In this document: piece by piece, positions 51,393 through 61,362 of the stretch
How the letters are laid out: the number at the start of each line of letters is the position of its first letter
Position numbering within the stretch: the stretch's first letter is position 1
DNA from: Tuctoria greenei
Taxonomy: Eukaryota; Streptophyta; Magnoliopsida; Poales; Poaceae
DNA: 64,000 nt
Assembly: GCA_036927565.1 (NCBI GenBank)
Contig: JAYESD010000001.1
Coordinates: 284,033,560 to 284,097,559 of the forward strand
Direction of reading: 5' to 3'
Position numbers and translations under genes: made by a program
Notes under the pieces: model-generated
What the model was told of the DNA's origin: nothing
Databases searched by the model: none
Seen by the model: the letters and a program-made list of their open reading frames with translations, nothing else

Positions 51393-51697
51393 GTTAAAAT
51401 AAGCTCACTATTTGAACTTACAACTTTGCAGCAGTTTTTATTGAAAATAATTTCCAGATTTTCATCTAGCAATTGTGAAACTTGTATTTCAAATTTTTTG
51501 ACAAGTGCCAAATCCTTCAAAGTGTAGTGATCATTTACTCTAACCGAATCCTTAGCAATTATAGGAGTTGAAGAATTATCGGCAAAAGTAACATTATCTA
51601 CACATGACACAAAAGAGAGGGAGGAGAACGAATCTTTGTTACCGGTCATGTGGCGTGAGCAACCTGAATCCAAAATCCAAATGTTCTCCTTCCTCAA
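51326..51697 (-). pseudogene. C1 copy B protease region
   Basis: Frame with WILDSGCSRHMTGNKDSF, the copia aspartic protease motif (D-S-G), and FADNSSTPIIAKDSVRVNDH, the flap-like area. It cleaves the polyprotein. The frame runs out of register near 51400, where it should join integrase. Confidence 0.82.
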
Positions 51698-52880
51698 ACA
51701 AGTAACCTACATAGAAGCACAATACATCGATGACTCAATATTGGAGTTAGTCAAAAGTCATTTAGAAATCTAGTACTGAGTCACACAATGTGCAGCAGGA
51801 AAAACACGCGAAAGCTGAGACAAAACAGCAGGTTTATGAGTCAAAGTTTGAGATTTTTTATTCTTAACTACTGACCTATAAGGTGTTACTTGTGTAGCAC
51901 AAAAATCAGTAGCTCCGGAGGCAAAAACAAAAGGTTCGGAGGTAAACTTTGAATGTTTTGACTCAAAACAGCAGGTTGTACATTCGGTTCAATATGTGCA
52001 GCAAATTTTGCATGAAAGTTATGAGATCTAGCAACCATTCTTTCCCTTTTCTGTTGTTTAGCTAGTCTATAACAAAAATCTATAACATGACCATCTCTAC
52101 CACAGTAGGTACAATAAAATTTAACTTTGTGTTCATGTCTAGATGAGCAAACAACATTTTTATTTGAAACCGAATGAGACAATACTCCTGCAGATTTGAA
52201 AACCACTTCTTTTTGTTTCAGAACTGTTTGAATCAAACCACTTCCTAATGACTTTACACTTTTAGGTGGATGTGCCTTAGCATGAGCATGAGAATCAAAA
52301 CCTAAACCAGTTTTATCATTGCAAGACTTGGATGAATTCAGCGGCAAGTTAAGGTTCTTATTCCCATTACAAAACCGATCAAATGTCTTATGCATGTTAT
52401 CAAGTTTATTGGAAAGATCAAGACAATTTTCACATGAATTTATTCCTTTTAATTTGCCATTGGAACAATATTTAACTTCATGAAAACGTAAAACATTGTT
52501 CAATATAGAGATTTCATTCATAGCATCTTGCAGTTTCTTATCAAGATCATCACCACTAGAACAATGCAAATAAATTGTAGAACAAGAAGCATCTTTTAAG
52601 TTTCCAATATTAAGTGCAGCAAGCTTTTTGTTCTTTTCAATTTCAAGTTCAAGTTTATCAAGTGTGGAGGTATGTGCACTTCTTAGGGAGGACAATTGTT
52701 CATATATTAAGTTACATGAGGAGCAAGAATCATCACTAGGAATCAAGGATTTCAAACGATTAATTTCAGATTCTAGTGACTCAATTTTAACAGCATTGTC
52801 CCTAAGCTTTTTGTCCTTTTTCTTAACAATAACAGTGGCACGAGAAATAGCATCACACATTTCTTCGCAAGTAGGGGACA
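51698..52880 (-). pseudogene. C1 copy B gag, coiled coil and second zinc knuckle
   Basis: 331-codon frame (51886-52881) with a long heptad-rich coiled coil (RDNAVKIESLESEINRLKSL, LDKLELEIEKNKKLAALNIG), then a CTYCGRDGHVIDFC zinc knuckle (CX2CX4HX4C) followed by YRLAKQQKRER. Such an extended gag is a mark of SIRE/Maximus elements. 51698-51885 continues in other frames with TPYRSVVKNKKSQTLTH and leads to the protease. Gag polymerises and binds RNA. Confidence 0.85.
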
Positions 52881-53285
52881 TACCTCTTCATTGTCACTGT
52901 TGTGTTCTGCCTCCTCCATACTTGATCTTTACTTGCCCGCCATGAAGCACAAGTTTGCCAAATCATCTTCATCACTTCCAATGTCCACGTCGCTTGAGCC
53001 AGGTTCCTGGAGTGCTGAGATAAAACTGCTCACCAATTGACGCCCGGTAAAACCCTTCTTTTTCTTCGTATCTTTTGCAGAGGAGTGCTTCGTTCTTGTT
53101 TTCTTTTCATCTAGGGAAGTAGGACCTGAAAGGTTAGGGCAATCTGAACAAAAATGTTCTGTCTTACCGCATTAAAAGCATCGTTGAGGTCCGAAGCTTC
53201 CTCTCCTTCTAGTTCTCACATTTTGCAATGCTTTTAAGAACCGGGTAGAGATGAGCGCTAGCTCCTCCTCTGGAAACTCCTCAAT
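52881..53285 (-). pseudogene. C1 copy B gag middle, first zinc knuckle
   Basis: Connects the capsid part to the coiled coil. The minus strand shows RGSFGPQRCF near 53190 in one frame, followed by CGKTEHFCSDCPNLSG in a position aligned with the CFECSKTRHFC knuckle of copy A. Frames shift twice, with stops near 53170 and 53285. The acidic SSDVDIGSDED-like stretch lies near 52990. Confidence 0.7.
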
Positions 53286-53996
53286 CTATTCAAGGGTTAG
53301 AGAGGACAGCAAAGTAAGTGTACCACAAGATGATGTTTGACCATAACTAGGAATGTCACATTGAGAAACAAAAGCAATATACTTGTTGGGGTTCTTACGT
53401 GAGATTATGTCAATTTCATGAGTTTTTAACCTGGAATATAGCACATCTAGAGTAAGTGAACTCATGAAAGTAGATTCACGAATAGATGTGACTTTCATCT
53501 CCCAAATTGACATATCTAATGCACTTAGCAGTTGCCTAGCATTTTCAGCATCTGAAAAATTAACATTGACACTACGCAAGTTGCTGAGAATCTTATTAAA
53601 GCGAGCAAAAAGGTCATCAATAGACTCACCGGGTTGCATCTCGAAGCGCATGTATTCTTTCTTGAACATGTCTTTCCTTACCTCTTTGATCGTGTTGGAT
53701 CCTTTGTGGTAGTCACAAAGTGCTTTCCACATATCGTATGCAGATCGGAGGTGTGCAACACGGTCGAAGTCGCTTTGTGTTAATCCTTGTATGATCGAGT
53801 TTCGAGCCTTGTTGTTGTTGTCGACATCTCTCAGATTTGTAGTTTTCACTTGATCGTTTGATGGCACTTTGTAAGGCTTGTATACCTTCTCCCATATTGC
53901 AAAGCCTTGTGCCTGGATAAAAGCCTCCATGCGTGCCTTCCAAACCTGAAAATCAATACCAGCGAACACACAAGGTTTGACAGAGTACTTCTCCAT
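53286..53996 (-). CDS. C1 copy B gag N-terminal capsid part
   Basis: 236-codon frame starting MEKYSVKPCVFAGIDFQVWK at 53996, 49 bp past the primer-binding site. This is the natural gag start. It has the UBN2-type capsid blocks NSIIQGLTQSDFDRVAHLRS, MQPGESIDDLFARFNKILSN and ALDMSIWEMKVTSIRES. The frame closes with a stop after SLTLE (53286), where copy A also closes, so the break may be old. In the intact family this would continue to the knuckles. Confidence 0.85.
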   Translation of the reverse strand: MEKYSVKPCVFAGIDFQVWKARMEAFIQAQGFAIWEKVYKPYKVPSNDQVKTTNLRDVDNNNKARNSIIQGLTQSDFDRVAHLRSAYDMWKALCDYHKGSNTIKEVRKDMFKKEYMRFEMQPGESIDDLFARFNKILSNLRSVNVNFSDAENARQLLSALDMSIWEMKVTSIRESTFMSSLTLDVLYSRLKTHEIDIISRKNPNKYIAFVSQCDIPSYGQTSSCGTLTLLSSLTLE

Positions 53997-54044
53997 GATG
54001 ATTAGTCAAAAACACGCGCAAATCACAAAGATTAGAGCACTGTG

Positions 54045-54056
54045 GCTCTGATACCA
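54045..54056 (-). promoter_or_regulatory. Primer-binding site (tRNA-iMet type), C1 copy B
   Basis: TGGTATCAGAGC on minus beside the LTR end at 54059. Confidence 0.92.
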
Positions 54057-54058
54057 GT

Positions 54059-55755
54059 TGTAGGATCGAAGAGCACGTGAAAAGCTACCAGAGGGGGGGG
54101 GGTGAATGGTAGATTTAAAAACCTTACGCAGCGGAAACAATTAAACCCCAACCCCTTTGGCAGAAAAATGATCTGTTAAAAAAATCATGTGTGAGACTAA
54201 TCTAAACGTGTTTCACATTGAAAAAAGTGATAGATATTAGATAGAATCAAGTCACAAAGACAACAAAATAAGAATCACTCAAATCCGTCGAGAAAAACTC
54301 ATGTTATGATTGAAAGATCAAACAAAGGTCAATCTGCCCTACCCGAGAAAAAAACAGTTCTGGAACGCTGCAAAGAAACTCGTGTATATCATATACCACA
54401 AATCCAATGACCGTGAAATTTTGACATATGATAGATAATCAAGTTGTGAAGACAACCCAAAAATAATCACGTCAATTGGATCTGTAAAACTCGAGTTATG
54501 ATAAAACCACAGACGAAAGGTACTGCTGTCCAGAAACTCGATGAGTAAAACTTATCTAGAAGAAGTTGGAAGAACAAGGCATAAAAGTTCCTTAAAACTA
54601 TGAATTTTATTCAATATAACACAAGATGAAAAGCCCCAAAGTCGTGCACCACGAGATCTGCGCTCCCTTGCTTATATAACTAGCTCGAAAGCCAACTCAA
54701 CTCAAATCAGGAACCTAATCCTACTCTGTTCACGAATCGTTACTTTCCATAACTGCTTTGGATTCTTCTATACGCAGATAGAAGCAATCTTAAGACTTCC
54801 AAACACCTTAGAAATGTATCCTATATTCCTAAAACAACTCAAATTCGTGACCCACACGAAATCCTATCATAACCAACTCAAATCTTTCCATATTTGAGTC
54901 AAACCCAACTCAGCCGCAGCCTGAGTCCATAACCTAGTCGGTTGGACCTTTCCGACCAACTCTTTACGTCCACATCTCTTCATCAGGTCTCGAAACCATG
55001 TAGCCACGTCCATGCACTCCTTTCACACGTGCAAACATCTTCCAATGACGTCCATGATACCTTCACGTGCAATGTTCTTGATTCATTCATCCTGCGCAAC
55101 CTCCTGATCAGCTCAACCACAATTCCTCCTGAATTTGGTTGTTGGAACCTCATCTTCTCCCTGAGACTAGTCCAATGGATCCCCTCACCAGCCATGTCTT
55201 GAACTCAAGCAACACCTGCACATGAATAAACAACCAATCCATACGAGCCCAAGTCCTCGACTTGACTCAAGTTAGTTCCAAACACAACACCTTACGTGAG
55301 AACCTCACATAAGCATGTTGCAAAACCACAGTAACACAATATCGTCCATGTCAACCAAAAACGCACCAAATACTTAGCAAATGAATACTAAGCAATATTT
55401 CCAGAGATGTAAAGCAAGTACAAAACATTGCAAATGAAAAACAGAAGCATTGCGGTCAAGTTCCGGACCTTGCCAGAGCAACCCGGACCTTGAGCCGGAG
55501 CTAACAAAAGCTAGTACAACCTAGCGCCGGGGCTAACCAAAACTAGTCAGAACTAGTAAACCCAAAAGCTGGAGCTAGAAAAATCAACTCGGAGCCTAGC
55601 AAAAACACGCTGGAGCTAAAGACAAAACTCACCGGAGCTTACCAAAAACTAGTCTGATCTTAATAAAAAGGTGTTTTGGTGATATTCAAAACTTTTATCG
55701 TCAAAGCAAGTGTATTCACTACAGGCCAATGCATTCAACACACAAAGGTCTTACA
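54059..55755 (-). mobile_element. C1 copy B, 5' LTR
   Basis: 1697 bp, with TATA box (TTATATA on minus) at 54673-54679, U3 repeats at 55460-55660 and the terminal G-run at about 54092-54103. Same length as the 3' LTR within 3 bp. Confidence 0.93.
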
Positions 55756-55760
55756 GAGGA

Positions 55761-56834
55761 AGCTCACACAGAGTCGGGTCTCCAACCCTTTCCCTCTTCA
55801 AGTCACCATGAAGGCTGACTTGATTCCACTATCACGGGTAATCACCAAGTTTGTGGGGCAACCTCACACGTTGAGGGCTTCCACGAGAATTAGAACAAAA
55901 GAGGCAATCAAATACACCTGAAAGTATTACAATGCAGAGTATAAGTGTAGAAAGACCAAACCCCAAGAGCTCGCAATGAAGGAATGACGATCTCCCAATC
56001 CCGAATCCAAGTGTTCTAATGATTTGACTCTTTTTGCACCTTAGATGTGTGGGGAGATGTGTTTTGGGCTCTTGGGACAAAGTGGTGGAACTAGAGTTTG
56101 TGTTTTAGCGGTATTTGACGTGGATGTTGTTTGGAAGGCCGTGGATTCTCTATTTATATGGTTTCCAAAAAGTTACCGATGAAAAACCCTAATACCAGAT
56201 TAGTCCGGTGCAAGTACGGACTTGTCCGGTCATAGTGTAACTCGAAGTCTAGAAAGTCTGGCGGACTAGTCCGGTCCAAGCTCGGACTAGTCCGGTGCTG
56301 TGTGAATGTGGACTCCCGAAAGTTCAACGGACTAGTCCGTGGACTAGTCCGGTCTCCACAGAAGGAAGACTCCAGAAAGTTCAACGGACTAGTCCGGTGG
56401 ACACACGGACTAGTCCAGTCTACCAATATGAGAGACTCCAGAAAGTTCAACGGACTAGTCCGGTGGACACACGGACTAGTCCGGTCTCCTTAGAGGGGAG
56501 ACTCCAGAAAGTGTAACGGACTAGTCCGGTCCATGATCGGACTAGTCCGGTGCATTGTGAAAGTTAGGTTAATTTTAAAGCCCTTACCCCTACGCAAAGT
56601 TTTGAGCTCTTGGAGTGTTTCTTTTATACACTCCCTATACATTAAAATCTAATTTGATCTTCCAAGCTCCATCAAAGTATCCCTCTTTGGACACCACTCC
56701 ATTTTTCACCTTTTTGTGTGCACCGAGCTGTTTCACTTGTTTGTCCTGCAATCATCTCAATAGTTTCATTAGGATCTCATATGTTTGTCATCAATTAGCC
56801 AATACCCACAAGGGATATCCTAGATGCACTTACA
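55761..56834 (-). mobile_element. S element 3' LTR, right part
   Basis: Continues the S LTR after the C1 insertion and ends at 56834, TGTAAGTGCATCTAGG on minus. U3 repeats with CGGACTAGTCCG lie at 56261-56552 and the TATA box TATAAATA (minus) at 56151-56158, about 100 bp downstream of them. Confidence 0.85.
56261..56552 (-). repeat. S element U3 repeats with CGGACTAGTCCG palindromes
   Basis: About four copies of a roughly 66-bp unit (GACTCCAGAAAGTTCAACGG, ACTAGTCCGGTGGACACACG, GACTAGTCCGGTC), each with two copies of the near-perfect palindrome CGGACTAGTCCG. A similar array lies in the spacer before the extra ORF (59287-59386). Confidence 0.85.
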
Positions 56835-57229
56835 ATCTCACCCTTTTTGGTGATTGATGACAACCATTTGAGATATCACAAATGAGAGTAAAATTTTGAT
56901 TTTCATAAGGTGTGCACATATGAGAATAACGATAAATCCACAAAAAACTTATCACATATGCACACACCTTATGGTGGGGTGCCTAACAGGTGTGTGATCA
57001 ACAAAGTGTGATGAAATAAAGATAAACAATCATGAGTATAGAATTAAGCATTAGATCACAATAAGCATCACAAATAAGAAAAGAAGTAGTGCATTACAAG
57101 GTTTTAAAAATAGGTACATGTCCTCGATCACAAAAGCATAAAGACTACAACTAGAGATAGTCTCAAACTACTAGTCTTAATCTCTCCCCATTTGGCATCA
57201 AGGCATCAAAAAGGGAAAATTGAGGGGAA
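56835..57229 (-). promoter_or_regulatory. S element polypurine tract and 3' non-coding region
   Basis: AAAAAGGGTGAGAT on minus next to the LTR start, the usual SIRE/Maximus tract. A second purine-rich run (AAATGGGGAGAGATTAAG) is at about 57178-57195. Otherwise non-coding. Confidence 0.8.
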
Positions 57230-58740
57230 TCACTCATCGCCGCTCCCTTCTTCAGTTTCAGTCCGGTCTTCATCTTCACCACCATCATCATTCGCCGGAG
57301 CAGGATCTTCCTTGGAGTCCTCGAAGGCGGGAGAGGATCCAACCGGCTCAATCTCCAGCTTGTCACAGATAGCTTTATTGTTGGCATTGACATATTGTTG
57401 ATGTTTCTTCTGCCTAACTTCAATCTTGCGGCAACAGGCAAAGATGGAGGTGAGCATTTTGAGGACACCATCGGAGGGTTCATGGACAGGTGCAGAGATA
57501 GGAGGAGCAGCTGCAGATCTTGTGGCATTCACATCCCGTGATTGTTTAGACCTCCTCTCAGCTTTAGGGGAGGAAGGAGCAGTAGGAGCTGAGGGAAGAG
57601 TGTACTCGGTGGGCTTTTGCGGCTTCAACCCCGTATGAGAGACATCCTTGACAAACTCAAGTCCCGTCACTTTCTCAGTCATGAACATGATGTACGGGGC
57701 ATACCTGCAAGACCTATTGGGAGTGATTGAGATGTTCACAATGTCGTTGTAGATATACTCAAAGACATTGAATGGTCTCCTTCCACTAATGACCTTCATT
57801 AGGGTCCTCAAGGTTCCTTGGATAGTCCCTGCATCTCCATCTTTCGGGGCTATTGTCTTCCTCAAGATTCTGTTTAGGACAACAAAGAAGGGCTTCAAGT
57901 ATTTGATGTTGGTAGGAGTATAGGGCATCCTTGTGTCATAGATGAACTTGAGATCATCCTTCTCCAAGGGTTGCAAATTGTGGATGACAAGATCATGATC
58001 CAGAGTGTGTTCAAGGTGAATAATCCTTGCAAACTCATCATAAGTAACACTATACATGGAACCATGAGTCATCCAAGTAAGACTGTCTCCATCACCCCGA
58101 GCAAAGTAGAGCGTAGAGTAGAATTGGGTGATGATCTCATTGTTCTAGCCATTCTCAAAGGAAAACAGTTCCTTCAGACCGTCCTCTCCAGGGCCTCAAC
58201 CACCTCATGAAAGGCAGGATACTTCTTCAATTGCATGTATCCAATGTTCACCCATTGACTCTTCACAACGGGATTCTTCATCTTCATGTACACATGCTCT
58301 TAGTAGTCGGCATGGAAGTTGCTCCAGAATATTGGGTCTGAGCATTGCTGAGGTTGATTATACACATTAATCTTCCTGAAGCTATCGGCAAGCTCACCCC
58401 CTTTTCCGGTGAAATCCTCACTGGAACGCTGCCTGTTGCGGTGACTTGGGTTTTTCATCTTCAGGGGCCCAATGGGACCGCTAGCAAGCCCCTTCCCTTT
58501 GCTGAGAGCCCACTTTGCCCCTGAGGAGCTCTCGGCAGCTTTTCCTTGGGCCTTCTTGACAACCACCTTTCTCTTCTTAGACAAATTGTCGTCGGAGGGT
58601 GGAGAGTGGACATTGACATCATGTCTTTTCTTCATGTGCCTCTCCTTGGCTCTCCTCGCTTTTTCATGTTCAACTTCTTCATCAACGTGGAAAGAGCTGT
58701 CATATGAGCTTGAAGACATCGTGCCTAATAAGGAGTTCAT
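57230..58740 (-). pseudogene. S element extra 3' ORF (after pol), broken
   Basis: Sense-strand ORF after pol. 58303-58740 starts MNSLLGTMSSSSYDSSFHVD, a Ser-rich then Lys/Arg-rich part. A TAA at 58300 follows, then NPVVKSQWVNIGYMQLKKYP in the same frame. A shift near 58160 moves it to the frame of 57230-58072, with a TAG before NNEIITQFYSTLYFARGDGD, then TYDEFARIIHLEHTLDHDLV. The C-terminus is Pro/Ser then acidic (NDDGGEDEDRTETEEGSGDE). The position is that of the envelope-like ORF of SIRE elements, but I see no signal peptide or membrane segment, so function is open. About 500 codons if continuous. Confidence 0.75.
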
Positions 58741-59270
58741 GGATTAGATAAGAATGAACCAAGGATCGAGGTCAAATTAGGGATTTAGATGTCAGAGACC
58801 GGACTTGTCCGGGTTCAGAGTGTGGACTTGTCCGGTGTACCGGACTTGTCCGTATTTGAGCGCCGGACTAGTCCGGCCTGGCAAGAACCCTAATGATTTC
58901 CTTGAATTCCAAAACTTCTATCTAAGGATACAAAATGACATGAAGGTGGTAGGAATACATCTATGAAGACAATGCACAACCTTGGAATCAAAGGAAACGA
59001 GCTAGAATGAGAAAAGTTGAGATTTTGGTTTTAGGGTGAATTTTATCGAGATTTGAAGATTCGCGTTGAGGAGGCTTGAAGCTGTCCGGAGGGGAGGATC
59101 AACTCGTCGAGGAGAGGATTCCCCACGGAGGAAACTTGATTTTTGATGGCTCAACTCGAAGGTCTCTTCGGGGGGGGGGGGGGGGGGGGCTAGGGTTTAG
59201 GAGGGAAGAGGAGAGGTGAGGGAGAGCAAGTGGAGGGAGGTTTGAAATTTTGATTTGGGTTGGCCAGCTG
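58741..59270 (-). other. Leader ahead of the S extra ORF
   Basis: Between the TATA box at 59271 and the ATG at 58740. Minus strand shows a CT-rich leader (CTCCCTCACCTCTCCTCTTC) leading to AAACCCTAGCC, then a run of 20 C (59170-59189 as G on plus), then AT-richer sequence. CGGAC(A/T)AGTCCG motifs recur at 58798-58885. It looks like a plant 5' untranslated region. Confidence 0.55.
59170..59189 (+). repeat. Homopolymer of 20 G
   Basis: Uninterrupted G run on plus within the leader of the extra ORF. Such runs are prone to assembly error and replication slippage. Confidence 0.95.
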
Positions 59271-59386
59271 CTTATATACGCGGCCGACCGAACTAGTCCG
59301 GTGCCCCTGGAAAACCTAGGAGTGAGAGATTGTCCGGACTAGTCCGGTGGAAAACCTGACTAGTCCGATGCCCCTGGAAAACCTAA
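59271..59386 (-). promoter_or_regulatory. Putative internal promoter of S element
   Basis: On minus: two or three CGGACTAGTCCG-type motifs (59287-59386) with a repeated AGGTTTTCCAGGGGCA, then the TATA box TATATAAG at 59271-59278, then a CT-rich leader. The same order (palindromic repeats, TATA) occurs in the LTR U3. It suggests transcription of the extra ORF from its own promoter. Confidence 0.55.
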
Positions 59387-59574
59387 ATATTTGAGATAAT
59401 AAAAAGTGATCCAAGGACAAGTTTTGCAAATAATCTGGGTAATTATGACCAGAAGGCAATCAACAATGAAAAGTGGTGATAAACTGCAAGATTTCTTCAT
59501 TAAAATAGTTTTCTTAGAAGAAAAAGAGGTGAGGGGCAGTTTTCAACAATAAAATGCGATGTTTGAAGTTTCAA

Positions 59575-60462
59575 CTAGGTATGCAACATTTCAAGCCAAA
59601 GAATATTAAGTTCATTTCTAAGCTCACAAAACCTTTTCTCATCTAATGGTTTGGTGAAAATATCTGCAAGTTGTTTTTCGATCCTAACATGTGAAATAGC
59701 AATGTCACCTTTTAACAAATGATCTCTAAGAAAATGATGACGGATATCTATGTTCTTAGTTCTTGAGTGTTCTACAGGGTTGTGTACAATTTTTATAGCA
59801 CTTTCATTATCACATAGAAGCGGGATATGGCTAAGATTGTAGCTGTAGTCCCTAATTGTCTGTCGCATCCAAAGTAGTTGTGCGTAACAACTACCGGCTG
59901 CAACATACTCTGCTTCCACTATGGAAAGAGCAATGGAGTTTTGCTTTTTAGATGACCAATAAACTAGGGACCTACCAAGAAATTGACAAGTCCCTGACGT
60001 GCTCTTTCTATCGACTTTGCATCCTGCATAGTCGGCGTCGGAATACCCTATCAAGTTAAACTTGGATCCTTTGGGGTATCAAAGGCCCAAGTTGGGTGTG
60101 TGCACAAGATACCTTAGGATTCTTTTTACAGAAATTAAGTGACACTCTTTAGGTGCGGCTTGAAACCTTGCACACAAGCAAACACTAAGCATAATATCTG
60201 GCCTAGATGCACATAAATAAAGTAAGGAGCTGATCATGGACCGATATACCTTCTGGTCCACATTTGGATCGTCTTCATTGAGGTCGAGATGTCCATTAAT
60301 GGCCATGGGTGTCTTGATGGGCTTGGCTTTGTCCATATTGAATTTCTTGAGAATGTCCTGTGTATATTTGGTTTGGCTTATAAATATACCTTCTCTTAGT
60401 TGCTTCACATGGAATCCCAAGAAGAACTTCAATTCGCCCATCATTGACATCTCGAACCTATT
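59575..60462 (-). pseudogene. S element RNase H and RT end, cut by G2
   Basis: Frames 60079-60483 (RFEMSMMGELKFFLGFHVKQ, the KYTQDILKKFNMDKAKPIKT block, SLLYLCASRPDIMLSVCL) and 59575-60054 (IGYSDADYAGCKVDRKSTSG, WSSKKQNSIALSIVEAEYVA, LLCDNESAIKI, ADIFTKPLDEKRF). These are the RT end and RNase H with Asp, Glu and Asp. A frameshift lies near 60060. The upstream frame begins in G2 LTR sequence (MVPRVPTN, not real), and the copia sequence starts at 60462. YVDD is outside the window. Confidence 0.88.
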
Positions 60463-61326
60463 TGTCGGTACCCTGGGTACCATATACTCCTTGGGATTGC
60501 AAAGATCTCAAGGGAAAGTCATCTACTTGATTTGAAGACCTTTGGAGGCCCACATGTCAGACATAACCGGACCCGCTTCTCCAACATGGTTAGTCCTAGG
60601 GTTGCCACGTGTACTATCAAACCGGAGCTACCGCCCACAAGGGGGAAGCTCCGGGCTATGTACCGAAATGGCACCCCCGGACCTAACCCCAGACCGAGGG
60701 AAGCTCCAGAACTGACACGTGTCGGGTAACACCGGACCTATCTGTTCCCCACAGTGTGCTCCGGCGCTGCCACGTGTCCAACCGTCGGATCTTCAGCCTC
60801 TAACCTCCGGAAGACTCCACAACGGCTCCGGATCTTCAAAGGGGAATCAAGGACTTCAAGACCCGATCAAGTGTCATTAATACTATATTAATGACACACG
60901 ATCGGACGACCTAAATTACCAGTAACGGTGCTGTCAAAGCCCATAACTCGGTCATTAAGGGCAATTAAACGTGTTGAATGTGTATCAATATCAGTAACCG
61001 CCGGGGCCAAATGTCGGGCCAGGCTAACTTGTAACAACCTGCCCTTGTACTATAAAAGGACAGGCCGACGATACATAGGACACACTCTCCGGAGACATGC
61101 TGACTTTACACTCTCAACTGACGTTGAGCTCATACATCCAATACAACACCAACACACCCCGTGGAGTAGGGTATTACGCTCAGACGGCCCGAACCACGTA
61201 AATCTTTGTGTCCCTTGTGTCACTCGACATCTCACCTTCTGGAATCTACGCGCGCCCATACCGAACCTCAAACTCCTCTAACACTTTAGTAGTGTTGGGA
61301 GATCTGCCGGATCAAAACCACCGACA
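60463..61326 (+). mobile_element. G2 5' LTR (plus copy)
   Basis: 864 bp, TGTCGGTACCCTGG... to ...AACCACCGACA. TATA box TATAAAAG at 61051-61058 and R-region tract GTGGAGTAGGGTATTACG near 61160. G-boxes CACGTG at 60606, 60716 and 60771. Same family as 1-647 and 40365-41248. Confidence 0.92.
61051..61058 (+). promoter_or_regulatory. TATA box of G2 LTR
   Basis: TATAAAAG, conserved at the same place in the other G2 LTRs (40643-40650 and 59-66, minus). Transcription would start about 30 bp downstream. Confidence 0.75.
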
Positions 61327-61327
61327 G

Positions 61328-61346
61328 TTGGCGCGCCAGGTAGGGG
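61328..61346 (+). promoter_or_regulatory. Primer-binding-site-like tract of G2 (plus copy)
   Basis: TTGGCGCGCCAGGTAGGGG right after the LTR end. Confidence 0.8.
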
Positions 61347-61362
61347 CCCGGAGATTTCAAGA

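Larger units (their letters stand above)
45827..55755 (-). mobile_element. C1 copia element, full length, copy B
   Basis: Complete minus-strand element of 9929 bp: LTRs 45827-47520 (3') and 54059-55755 (5'), primer-binding site 54045-54056, gag, protease, integrase, RT, RNase H and polypurine tract. The 5-bp target duplication GAGGA is at 45822-45826 and 55756-55760, inside the S LTR. The two LTRs are very similar but differ at many scattered sites, so the insertion is not very recent. Coding frames have some stops and shifts. Confidence 0.95.
45460..60462 (-). mobile_element. S element: SIRE/Maximus-type copia, hit by two later insertions
   Basis: Minus-strand copia. Its 3' LTR is 45460-45826 plus 55761-56834 (split by C1 copy B), followed by a polypurine tract at 56835, an extra ORF 57230-58740, and RNase H with the end of RT at 59575-60462. 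The RT is cut at 60462 by the plus-strand G2 insertion; the rest is presumably beyond 64000. The LTR start (TGTAAGTGCATCTAG on minus), the polypurine tract AAAAAGGGTGAGAT and the terminal GGCCTAGA..GGGGTGAATA block are typical of grass SIRE/Maximus elements. Confidence 0.85.

Noticed and set aside
56154..56516. ORFs with RTSP repeats on both strands (56154-56450 minus, 56295-56516 plus)
   Set aside because: They are translations of the palindromic U3 repeats of the S LTR.
57230..58740. Envelope gene of a retrovirus-like element
   Set aside because: No signal peptide, membrane anchor or cleavage site was visible. Position alone is not enough.
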